A DNA stretch of 64,000 bases from Rhizoctonia solani (Eukaryota > Basidiomycota > Agaricomycetes > Cantharellales > Ceratobasidiaceae), in the NCBI RefSeq assembly GCF_016906535.1, contig NC_057382.1, positions 930,001-994,000 on the forward strand. Reading direction: 5' to 3'. The notes under the pieces were generated by a model, which saw only the letters and a list, made by a program, of their open reading frames with translations, did not search any database and had not been told where the DNA came from. Made by a program: the position numbers and the translations under genes. Shown piece by piece: positions 46,794 to 58,099 of this stretch (positions are counted from its first letter, which is position 1; every line of letters starts with the position of its first letter).

Positions 46794-49700
46794 CTAATGA
46801 GTTCCGCGAAGCGGCGGATGGCTTTGGCGTAATGTGTTTGTGGTTGTTAGTGTGTCGGGATGGTCGCTGCCCGGCACTTGCTTCCGTGTGTTTAGCACCT
46901 GGGCGCTCAGTGCTCTTGGGTCATCGTACCGGCCTAGATGAGAGCAGGCCTTTGCAAGCTTATTCATAGTCGACAGTGTATCACGGTGGTCGCTGCCTAG
47001 CACTCGCTTCCGCGCATCTAGCACCTGGGCATAAAGTGCTCTTGCATCATTGTATCGACCCAGGTTGGAGTAAGCGTTTGCAAGGTTATTCATGGTTGCC
47101 AGTGTATCGGGATGGTCGCTGCCGAGCACTCGCTCCCGTCTTTGTAATACCTGGATGTACAGTGCTCTTGCGTCCCCGTATCGGCCCGGCCCGATGTAAG
47201 AATTCGCAAGGTTGTTCATGCTTCTCAGTGTGTCGGGATGATCTCTGCCCAGCACCCGCTCCCGTCTGCGTAGCACTTGGGCATGTAGCGCCCTTGCGTC
47301 CTCGTGTCGTCCCAGGTATGAATAAGCGTTTGCGAGGTTGTTCATGGTTGCTAGTGTATCGGGATGGTCTCTGCCTAGTACTCGCTCGCGCCTGTGTCGC
47401 ACCTGGGTGTGCAATGCTCTCGCGTCCTCGTATCTGCCCAGGTAGGAATAAGCGATTGCAATGTTATTCATGGTTGCCAGTGTATCGGGATGATCGCTGC
47501 CCAGCACTCGTCTCCGCTTGTGTAGCACCTGGACATGCAATGCTCTTGCGTCCTCGCTTCGGCCTAGGTGAGAGTAAGCAATCGCAAGGTTGTTCATGGT
47601 TTCCAGTGTATCGAGATGGTCGCTGCCTAGCACTCTTTTTCGTATGCGTAGCACCTGGGCATGAATTGCTCTTGCATCTTCGTATTGCCCCATATGCGAG
47701 CGAGCTCGTCCCACTTCATGCATGGACGTCAGTGTATCCGGGTGCTCGTCACCCAAAGCCTGCCTGAGAGCCTTTTGAGCGATGATCTGTAGCTGCTCGG
47801 CCTGCCTCCACTGTCCTCTACTCGCATACACCCTAGAGAAATTTAATGCGTGCTCTACCCCAACCCTTTCAAGGCTACTCCAAACTACTTTGTCGATATG
47901 AAGTCCAATACTCATTCGGAATACAATGGCATCCATAGTGTCATCCGTACACCCACCGACCGATATCGAGAGCAACATCTCCGCACATTTTGCTGCCAGA
48001 TCGTGTTCATATGGTACTACCGTGCGGACCCAGTCTTGCACAAGTGCATGAATGCGATAAGCTTGATTCATACGGTCGTACTCCAGTAGCGAGCGCGATA
48101 CGATCTCGTGGATAACCTGTGCGAATAGGAGTTCTTCCCATTCACCTTCCGAGTTTATGAATGCGCCTAAAAACTTTTGTAGCTTCTTTTGTGCTAAATT
48201 TTCAAGCTTGGTAGTGGGTAGCCTAGGATTATATGCCACGATACTGATGGCCGCTCTTCGAAAAATGTCGACGGTGATTCCGGTGTGATGCAAGTGCGCA
48301 ATTAGCCACAGAAGTTGTTGAGAAAGAGGTCCGATGCCATTGTAGCACATCAGCCAGGCTGTATACACCGTGTGTCCATAGCTGTCGGCCTTGACTGCGG
48401 CAGGTAGTTTGCGATAGGCTTCTAGTGCGCTTCGTTGTTCACCCCCAAGCAGAGACCTGTATCTGGTGATTGACATATGAGGCGAATGCCCGATAAAAGA
48501 CCCAGCCTGTACTATTGCAAGTGCAAAGTAGCCAAGCTCCTGCCAATGCCATTAATATCGGTACCCGAGCACAGTAGCCTCACTTACTTTAACCAGCTCT
48601 CTGGAGCTCTCTTCTTCTTTCGGCGATAGCTTCTGGTCATTTAGACGCGCACACTTGAGCAGCAAATTTAGCGCATCTTCCGGGTCCATACTTGATATGT
48701 TGCACTCAGAGTTTTGCCCTCGTGCAAGTGTAGCCATGCCAGATAGCCGGGTGGTGATGATTACGCTACCGTGATTGCCTCGAGGGATGTAGTCACGAAT
48801 CGAGACCGATGGGTTATCTGCGTTGTCGAGCACAAGCAGCCATGGCTCACGGTACGACTCAAGCCACTGAAGTGTAGATCGATGCGTGTCTCCGAGCTTC
48901 TTGGCCGTGGCCACCTCTTGTAGTCCGGCTTCGATGGATTCACGGGTGCTTGCGTCGATGTATATGATCTCTTTCCATTTGTCATACGTCCTTTCGATCA
49001 CTTTGAGTACCATCTGTGTCTTGCCAGCCCCTCCAAGCCCATGAACGATGCAAACCTTGAGCTCCCTGCCAGCTCCCATGATACACGACTCGGTCATGCG
49101 CAGCTTATGCTCGCACCCCGCAAACATGGGCGACGGTGCCGGGCAACGTCGAATAGTGGAGAGGGTGCCAGGACCTTCGGCGCGCTGTATTGCGACTTGG
49201 ATCTCGCCATCTACGAATCAGTAAGATAGCTGACCTCATGGTGAGTTAAAAACTTTAGCTTACTTATCTGAACCGCAGGTAAATTGTTCCTCCTTAGGTG
49301 TATTGATTCCGCTGCTTTATCGATTGTTTGCGTAACTGTTTGTATCTTCATGTATGCGTGGGTATGTTCTGCCACCTCGTCCAATTGGTCCCATTTGTCT
49401 ACCTCAATACTCTGCAGTCCCTGATCAACGCTAAGTCGAAAATAAATGCCATCCGTCGAGTTGAACCGCTTTGCCATCTCCTCCGCCACCTTCTCTGCAT
49501 CCTCTGTGATTCCCTTCATTGCCCCGATCGCAGCTGTCGGTAGGAATTGGCGGAATACTGACCCATCTGGGATCTGTATCGTACTTGTATGACCGGTGCC
49601 TATGCTTAGGATGGTTGATACATGTCGTCCTGGGTGTAGTCTCTTTACTTCTTCCAGAACATGAGCAAGAGGGTTGTTGCATCCGAACCCTGCGTCAATA

Positions 49701-50467
49701 AACGACTGTTTCAGAATTGGACCGCCGATGTCGAAGCTCTTGAACAGTTCCGGATGGGCCATGGTCGCGCATAAACTCTCCCATATAGTGCACTGCGGTC
49801 CTTCGTTGGCAGTAGAAATAAGATCGAAAGGCTGTGGGAATGCCGCCCCTCATGTTATGCCTTGACATGGCGAAAACCAAGCTGGGAGGCTATGTCTTAG
49901 AGTTGATTATATTTATTAGTGGACATTGACTTACGTGCCACACGGTGCGGTCGAGTCACTATCCATCATCGGTTCATCCGAATTTCCGGTCACGTCGTGT
50001 ATAGTGTTCTTGAGCGACTCCTTGAGCTTGGTCGTCCTGAAGGTGCCTTGCCCAATCCACTTTCTTTCCGAAAACACCTCTTTTGCGAGCTTGGCATATG
50101 AATCGATAGCCTCATGTACTGACATGTGCAGCCTTCCTAGCATACACGCTTGGATGCTTCATATGCTCATAAGTGTCAATGGTATTCTCTAGATACTGAA
50201 TGGATACCACATACGCGCCCGTGCCCGACCCAGCTATGAGATCAAAATACTGATGGGGTTTTGGGGGAGAATCAAGTTTCTCAATGTGCTGCAACCGCAT
50301 CATTAGCTCTTTCAAGAGCAAGAGGGCCGATAGCCCTCTCACGCCTCCGCCATCTACGCGTGGACGCTAGCATCAGGATTCTACCCGAAAGGTGAATACG
50401 ATGGGAAAATACCTATACACAGTATATTCAGGCCTTTTATATGGGCGCTAGCACTAGCACCAGACAT
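46794..50467 (-). pseudogene. NLR B: patatin - NB-ARC - TPR protein, paralogue of NLR A, frame-broken in patatin domain
   Basis: Same six-exon plan as NLR A: 50467-50413, 50353-50215, 50156-49935, 49881-49264, 49210-48588, 48539-46794. Exons 1, 2, 3 and 5 have exactly the same lengths as in A (55, 139, 222, 623). Exon 4 is 618 nt instead of 620, and the frame is lost near 49813-49821 after PTAFRSY. Elsewhere the frame is open, with ILCIDGGGVRGLS, IAGSGTGA (nucleophile Ser again replaced by Gly), DAGFGCNNP, P-loop GLGGAGKT and LLVLDNADN. About seven 42-residue TPRs follow that are less uniform than in A, ending in a shortened last unit. A 2-nt deletion or an assembly error separates the patatin half from the NB-ARC-TPR half. 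Confidence 0.85.
46850..47750 (-). repeat. 126-bp tandem repeats encoding TPRs of NLR B
   Basis: About seven units with consensus DHPDTLATMNNLANAYS-LGR and EDARALHAQVL-RRERVLG. They are more divergent from each other than the units of NLR A. The antisense ORF at 46976-47767 is a by-product. Confidence 0.85.
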
Positions 50468-51345
50468 CTTATGGGCTTATTCTTCCGTAGTGAACGAACT
50501 GGAAAGTAAGAGGGTAGTGGTACGAATGAATGACGAGGCCCAGGGCTTAATTTCGGGCCTCCACTATAGATATCAGCGCTGCCTAGCCAATGACATCACT
50601 CCTCTACAAAAGACCCTGTGGTTCGTGAGCGCCTGGGGGGGCATGGTTCTCCGTACACTCGCCAAGCTCCACAGAACCTTGGCTAGATGGAGTTTATGCT
50701 ATTTTGGTAGAATTATCAATCCAGCTTAGGTAAGGCACTTGATGATTAAGCCAATCGTGCTGTGAGCCTCGGTGAGCGTATGGAGTATCATGGGCGCTCG
50801 TGAATGCTCGCGAACCCCAGAGGTTTTTGTAGAAATCTCCTCGGGTCCAGACAGTTTTGATGACCCTTGTTTTTCTTCCTTTCTTTTCGGTGCACACAAC
50901 CTCCTGGCCCTGAGACACCGTGTAAAAGCTCTTTCGCTGCAGATATTTGAATTTTATTAGTATACACTATCTTATCGTTTCTTGCCAGCACATATGCGCG
51001 CTTGACCCTGTGCGACGCATCCCGGAGTAGAATAAACACCTAATACATATATTCCAGTAACCTTTACGTGCAAGCGGCTAAAGTTATATCGAGTGGGCTG
51101 ATCCACTTTGCTCTATGAGTGAGCCCTGAAAGGTGGGATACACAACACATGAAGTAGTTGAATTTGTGCTTTATTGCCTATGTATGCATGCATAATATTA
51201 ATACATGGACTTTAAAACCTGGTTCTGAAAGCGAAAGTAGTCAACTGCGACACGACAAAATAATGCTAAAACTCAAAACAAATCGTATAGTAGACTTGGG
51301 TATATCCACACCTCTCCGTGAGCCCAGCTACCTCAGAAAACGCAT
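50468..51345. other. Intergenic region between MLKL-like gene B and NLR B
   Basis: 878 bp, no gene supported. Similar in size to the 779-bp spacer of module A. Confidence 0.5.
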
Positions 51346-53871
51346 CTAGGCCCTCCGTTCCTCCATCCCTCCTATCTTCTTTAGGTCTGCAACTACCTCG
51401 TCCATACTTGGCCTGTTCTCAGGTTCTTTCGCCCAACACCTTTCTAGCAGCGTCCACATTTCGTCAGGTCGATACGCGTATATGTCGAATCCCGGATGGT
51501 CTCTGCGCCTTGGCGGACCTTGGTTGACCTTTAGAATGATGTTCATAGCTTGCTTGTGCATATGATATGGTATGCTGCCGCTGACGATCTTTGGAAAGTG
51601 ATGAGAAAACCGTTCGCAATTATATATACTAAGCACGTACCTCAAGAGCAGCCATAGCCCTACAAAAGCGAATTGCTAGTTAGCTTTTTCCAACATGAGC
51701 TCATGTTTCGACTCACCATCCCCACACATCACAAGGTGTCCTCAGCGGAGGGTCATCCTCGAACATCTCTGGCGCCTGCAACAACCGGTTTATTATACAT
51801 TTATAATCGCCTTGCTTTACTCACCAGCCAGCGCTGCGACTCGGTCCTGCCCGTCATGACAGCCGGAGGAAGGCTGGTATTCTCAACACTTTCCAACGCC
51901 TGTGGACATACTTGTTAGCGGAAGCTTTTGAAAATTAGAGACTCGCCACGCACCTTTGTAAGTCCAAATCCGCCAAGAACTGCACCTCCACTGTCCGTGA
52001 TCAGTACGTTATCTCCCCTCATTCCGGAGTGAACAACCGGCGGGCTACGGTTATGTAAATATTGAAGCCCCTTGGCTGCGTCGGTGATCTAAAAGAGTCG
52101 GTAAGCTAAATTATATGTAGTTGAGCTGGTAACTTACTATTCGTAGTATGTTCTTCTTCATTCCTGCGTTGTTTCTGTACTTGCTAAGGTACGTCATCTA
52201 ACCACCAAATAAATTAGCTATAATCCATGGATGTATAGGGTATATGCATACAGCATCAAAGTTTTTCATCAGCGGCGACACCATATACCTATCATTTGTT
52301 GTCAACTCGGTGGTGTTCGCGCTAACTGATAAACATTGCTTACAACTGGAAGTGATCATTCTGCTCAAACGACTCCATCCCAATTCCGTAGAATGGCAAC
52401 GTATAGTCCGACCGGAGGTCAGACCATAGACTTGCAATCCGCAAGAACCGCGTCGCATACTTTTGGACATATGCCTTGTCCGACATCCCAATCCTGAACA
52501 CCTTCTTCGCTACTTTCTCTCCCACGAGAAATGACGCCAAGTAGACGTCACAAGTGATCCCAGTTTTGATCGGGATGTTAGTGTCGGGTATACATTGTCG
52601 GCCGAGCAGGAGCTTGGGAGGTAGCTGGAGCTTGGTGACTGCAAGGATAGTACGAACGATGCGTTGTGCGTCGTCGAATGTGGCGGCAGTGGTTGTAGCT
52701 GGGGCTTGCAGAATCTTGAGGAAATACGTTCAATGGGTACCGTCTTGGAATCAACGAGCTGACTACTCACCGAAGACTTGTCGTCGAGTACTCGCTGGAG
52801 AGCATCGACCACCTTGCTTGTGTTCTGTAGTATTTGCTCAGAGCTTCTTCCGATCGTATCTATCTTCATGTCCATTCTTCCCAGTTCATTTTTGAGATGT
52901 TCGAGCTGCTGCGACTCCTGCTTTTGCACCGCTCGAAACTCTGAAATCCATTGGGATTGGGCAATGTCAGTCGCATACTGCCGATGTCATGTCAGTATTC
53001 TCGCAGTGTTCGGGATTTTAGGAAACTCACAGAGAACATGCCAAGGCACGCGTCAAGGTCACCAAACAGCGACTGGATTTCGTCGCTAATGTCTTGATAT
53101 AATAGGAAATTGAGAACCTCATTCATTTGGTTGTAGTGTTGAGCGCGTTCTTCGATCTTGTTGAGAGTTCTATTTAGTCAAAAGAGTAAAGTCAGTATCA
53201 GAAATATATCAAAACTATGCGGCCTACTCTTCGAGTAGTTTCGCAGCTTCTTCAAGCCCAGGATAGTGATGATGTCCGTTATTCATTACTTGCGCTCCGG
53301 CAATACGCATTACCATCACACATCTGCCCTGTAACAGTTTCCATTGATCCCTATTCGGAGTACATGGCTTGAGTCTTAAATATTCGAAGAAAATAAATCT
53401 GCTCACTTGTTTACTCGTGTGCGCTCCACAGCCTGAAATACAGCAGTCAAGCATCCTACTAACGATCCAATACAAGGCACAGGTGCAATCTCGGCCACCG
53501 CTTGCGCCAAAGAGAGCGTGCATTGCACACCGAGCGAGGCAAGCGCCCGAGTTTCGTTCTCGGGAGTAGGGACGTGGGATGCAGATGACGCACGGGAACG
53601 AGACGGTTGGGCTGGAAGCGACTCGGAGCTTGCCGCGTGGACTTCGATAGCTGGTACCCCTCCACCAGAAGGATTCGTGGGTACAACGCGACCATCGCCT
53701 GAGTGTGATGGTGTGGTGGAATGAGAAACAAGCGAGGATGGCCGTGGAGGACTACTGGTTTTGGAAGAGGAAGAGGATTTGCCACCTGTGGATCATCGTT
53801 AATAGAACCCACCAAAGCCGTTGAATACACATACCAAATAACTTGCTTATTCTTTTGCGTATCCGATGCAT
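51346..53871 (-). CDS. MLKL-like protein B: N-terminal helical bundle + pseudokinase
   Basis: Thirteen exons (53871-53835, 53785-53407, 53350-53228, 53169-53031, 52977-52771, 52714-52344, 52288-52252, 52197-52138, 52088-51954, 51899-51825, 51775-51717, 51659-51641, 51588-51346) give 627 residues in frame. Exons 3-12 have exactly the same lengths as in gene A (123, 139, 207, 371, 37, 60, 135, 75, 59, 19). The N-terminus MHRIRKRISKLFG is very basic and could contact membranes. The bundle, brace and kinase fold align with A throughout. VAKKVF is kept. HRD is HSG (G473) and DFG is GFG (G491), the same two catalytic losses as in A. APE and the C-lobe (DEMWTLLERCWAKEPENRPS) are normal. Confidence 0.9.
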
Positions 53872-55264
53872 TGTCTTAAAATGAGCCAAACGCTGGGTGG
53901 TAGGAAGTGGCGGAAGTTGTTGCCCCACCTCTCGATATATAAATACACAACCATTACCTGTGAGGAACAGGAAGGGTTGTCATTTCCAGAACTAGATAAA
54001 GGAAGCGCATCCGGCACCTATTCTGTGACAATTATGCTGTGTTGTTGTGATTGGGATATTTAAGGAGATAGTTGTCAGTGGAGGCAAAGGGATGATCGAT
54101 TAGTCATTCTTGCCAAACATTGGTGGCACTCTCGGCGTTTACCCCAAGGGCCGAGGGATGGGCTCCAAGCTGGCAAGCATACGATTGTCAACGCACCCTC
54201 CCCCCCATAATAATCAAATGATACTAGGTTCGAGTCAATTGGCGCCGTATGAGTCCCAGAATATCAATGTGTCCCCTGGATATCTTTCAAGGTGCGTCTG
54301 TTGGGTTACAGTGAAGTTGGCAAGAACCCTGACAACTGCACTTTAGGCATCACAGCCGCTCTATCAATTCATGCACTTATTGACAGCCACACACTCACTG
54401 CCACGAACCAGTCCTTCACAACTCTTTTACACAGCTATTCACGTGCGCATATGATGGCCTTCTATGACGATTATGGGATTTATTTCGCAACTGAAATAGT
54501 ATATACCTAATATGAATCAGGTTCGTTTTGGAACAAATTCGACGCAAGTTCATCTTTTTAGTCTTCCTCCTCTCTCCCTATTTCCTTCGACAGTTTATCG
54601 AGAGCAGTACCATATCACCCATTTATTCTCGTTGGCCATCTGCGGACTATACGATGAACTTTTATATGATTCATATATAGAGGCTTATTCGTTCGATGAA
54701 AACACTGGATGAGTATATCCCTCAAAGATGCATATAAACATGTACTCCTGCCTCGTCTAGATTTTTTGGTTCAAGGACCAAGTTCAAACACCGATACTAA
54801 CTTCCACCCTGAACACACGCCGGGACTTCAGGCTATCATCATCTCATAGTACAGCTGACGCACTGGTCCGAATTTCTCATGCAGTGATCGACTGTCATGA
54901 ATTCGTGTACCAGATTTACCTCGAGTCCCCCGTAATCCAGCTTAGGACGAAAGTTTGCTTTAATCGAGGGCAATGCAGTACACTGGATCGCACAATCTTT
55001 GGGATTATCCGACCTCACGACTTACGTTTCAAGCTCCGGTTCTGGGGTGGATGTAGCCAGAGGAGGGGTCGCTGATGTGCGTTAGTGAGTCGATGGGTAT
55101 TTTCCAGCGACCAACGGACTGGCTCTCACCGTTTGTGTCGCTATTGGTACCATAGCGGTTCTTATAAAAATGGTTCCATTACGCAAAAAGTCAGTTAGAA
55201 TCGCTAAAGTTGTAGAGTTATTTCGGAGTTAACGTTCGGACTCTTAAATATGATTTTATACTAG
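53872..55264. other. Intergenic region between divergent MLKL-like gene B and the kinase array
   Basis: No gene supported. It probably contains the missing 5' exon(s) of the plus-strand kinase gene, which I could not place. Confidence 0.5.
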
Positions 55265-56505
55265 GTAGCGATCAAATCAGTTCGACTCGAGGTTCACGGC
55301 GCCGCCAGTTCACTGTTGGTCGCAAAAGTCCAAAAGGCACGGGAACGCACTATGCATTTTGTCATCAGCTCGTCTCATTTCTCAATTTCATAGAAAATAT
55401 ACCGAGAACTAGATATATGGAAAACTCTACAGGCTCAGCAGCGTCATCCAAATATACTAGAACTACTCGGTATCGTTGAGACCAGCCTTGAAGGTGCACC
55501 CCGAAATCTCATATTTCCATCTTCGGTTAGCGAGCTCTGCAAAGGAAACTTATCCGAGGTGGGTGCATTACTCATTTATGAATATCTTTTTCTTTTTAAT
55601 TTCCCTGATTCTGATAGTATATGACTTTGCCTGAGGCTCGGTCTCGGAGGATTCAGTTGGTAAGACGGAAGATAGTAACAATCATGAAACTATGCACCCA
55701 TATCTTCATGGTGCATATATGCAGCTTATAGATACTCTGGAGGGCCTATCTCACATGCATAAGCTGGGCGTTGTACATGGCGACCTGAAAGCGGTTCGTC
55801 AGTCTAGAGATAAAAGCAACGTATCCCCTAATCCAATATTCGCTAGCCCAACGTCCTGGTCACAGAGGAAGGCATAGCTAAACTTTGCGATTTCGGACAT
55901 TCGCGTTTCGTGGATACCGTACCCTCTTATACAGAACCGACCGATTCGTCTTCCACATTTCAAGCAACCACAAGGTACATGAGTCCAGAATTATTCACGG
56001 AACTAGTCGCTCGACCCTCTTGTCCATCGGATATTTGGGCTTTTGGCTGTGTTGCACTCGAGGCAAGTATTTGAGTTTTATCTGATGATCGTTGGAACGG
56101 CAGGAGGCTAAACGATCCACAATCTGGGGCTTTTTTTTTTTTCTTTAAGATTCTCAGTAAACTCCGCCCGTATCATGTCATAGCCAGCGAGCATCGGGTT
56201 TCTGTGGCTATAATACAGGGGAGAACACCGAGTACACGTCCAGAGCCCCCTTACGCGGCTGGCTGTCTTAACGATAGTCTCTGGGCCGTGGTCAAAGCTT
56301 GTTGGAGCATAGACTACCGAAACCGTCCGACGGCTGCGCTTTTACTAGAGCGAATCAAGGGGATGATTCGACAAGGATTGATATCGACCAATGCTGCGAC
56401 GCCACTCCGCCCGACCACTGATATCGCATCAGCAAATGTGGAGTGGCCAGAGAGCTTGGAGGATTACTCGGGAAGTTTGACAAACTACTCAAAAAGTTGA
56501 TTTCA
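55265..56505 (+). CDS. Protein kinase domain 1 of a plus-strand kinase array (motifs intact)
   Basis: Exons recognised: 55265-about 55340 (VAIKSVRLEVHGAASSLL, with the beta-3 Lys); from about 55391 (KIYRELDIWKTLQ...HPNILELLGIVE); an exon ending MTLPEARSRRIQL; 55730-55795 (LIDTLEGLSHMHKLGVVHGD then LKA); 55852-56062 (NVLVTEEGIAKLCDFGHSRF, TTRYMSPELF, SDIWAFGCVALE); and 56150-56505 (ILSKLRPYHV to the C-lobe RNRPTAALLLERI). VAIK, HGD and DFG are all present, so it is likely an active TKL-like Ser/Thr kinase. The 5' start was not found. Intron 56063-56149 begins GCAAGT. The frame ends at 56498-56500 unless a further intron joins it to domain 2. Confidence 0.7.
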
Positions 56506-56589
56506 AGCAAAAATATGGCAGATATATGGATGTGGGTCTTTGAAGCTGATTGGCCGTGGCTTAGGTTGATCTGTCTTCAAAAGATACCG

Positions 56590-57832
56590 CATCCAAGGAG
56601 ATTCGGCTCCGACTTTTCTTCAAACGGACGAACGCAGGAGATTCGATATGGTAAAAACTGATGATCGTTTAAAGAGATTTGTGGTCAAAGTTCCACGTTT
56701 ACCCGGTGGGCTCTCTACCACCTCGCCTGAAGATGATCAATTCCGTCAGGTTCAGAAGCCAATTTCATGTATCAGCTATAATGTATGACTAATATTCTTC
56801 CAGTTCCTTCGTATCGCAGCGAAAGAACGATTCGAACTAGACCACGAGAACTTGGTTGATTTAATTGGGCTTGATAAGAGCTACGGGAGATACCCTGGTA
56901 TTGTTCTAGAGTATTGCCCCTACGGAGATCTAACCCATGTAAGTCACTATAGCGTGTGGTATACTATAGCTGACTTTGTGGCTTTGCTAAACGATTGACC
57001 GTCGACTAACAGTACAAGGGACTAATAGTTCCATATGAACGGGACCACCAACGATACGTGAGCTTAGTCAAGATTCTATCGAGCATATCTATTCTTAGTA
57101 GCCAAAGTTAGGGAAATTAGTCAAGGACTTCAATATCTTCATAATCTATCATCGGCCCTAGTGCATGGGGACCTGACGCCGGTTAGTGACTTCAATTCCG
57201 TAAATACGAATTCATATACTACTTGGATATCTAGGATAATATTAGTCGATGGACAAGGAACATTGAAACTTAGTATCATCAGCTTCGCACGCGTTGCGGC
57301 AAGTTTGCCCGTAAATACCCAAGTAGCCGCTCGCCCTGAAAGCGCTATCTCTGCCCGGTATACAGTCCTGAGTTATTGGTGGATAATCCCGAAGCCAGTC
57401 CTGAGTCCGATATGTGGTCGTTTGGATGTGTGGCGTTCTGGGTAAACATTGTAATTGATCTCGATACTTATGCATAGGCTAACAGTGTGATAGATTTACA
57501 CAGATTTACACCCATATCCAAACCTGAAAAAGGAATATGATATCGTAAGAGCAATCGAAAGTGGAACGCTCCCAAATGATATGGACAGCATTCGAAATAT
57601 CGAAGCTCTTGGTTCTCATCTTAAGACCGGAGCGGACTCACCTTGGATAACCAACGGTACCCTTTCTCATATCCTTCGTTGCTGGGACTCCCAAGCCAAG
57701 GCCAGGCCCTCGGCCAAGGATATCATCAAACATTTGGATCTATTGCCAAATACAGGCGTAGTGAGATGGAGGCCACCTTCGGGCGTGCCGGATCTTACCG
57801 GGCCGTTCAAACTCCGGGGGGTAGGAGCATAA
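56590..57832 (+). pseudogene. Kinase-like domain 2 (degenerate activation motif, frame-broken)
   Basis: Pieces: TDERRRFDMVKTDDRLKRFV to ...DQFRQ; FLRIAAKERFELDHENLVDL to EYCPYGDLTH; YKGLIVPYERDHQRY; VREISQGLQYLHNLSSALVH with HGDLTP; then DNILVDGQGTLKL. The DFG position reads ISF, so metal binding should be lost, although HGD is kept. Near 57358-57362 the frame shifts by an apparent TA duplication between ...ISARY and SPELLVDNPEAS...DMWSFGCVAFW. The C-lobe 57508-57832 (DLHPYPNLKKEYDIVRAIES, CWDSQAKARPSAKDIIK) is open. It may be a separate gene or the middle part of a three-kinase protein. Confidence 0.6.
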
Positions 57833-58099
57833 TTGGATGGTCAGCCGGAACCTGGCGGTGAGTCGAAACTAGCTCTATAGTATTATTAAAACTATTTAAG
57901 TAACACATGCTAGGCGCATATATACTCGTAGGGCACAAGGTAAAACTCCGGATATTATCAAGCTGTGGTGGTGGAAGTAAGTCTATATACACTATAGGGT
58001 ACACCTCGTCATTTAGTTAAACGTTCTTTCCCGTGTACAAAAGGGGGGTTTACTCACGTGGCTTCTTCCGCAAAAACCTGGATGTATGTTCTAAACTAT

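Noticed and set aside
46976..47767. 263-aa + strand ORF opposite the NLR B TPR array
   Set aside because: Same antisense artefact of repeat periodicity; no domain.
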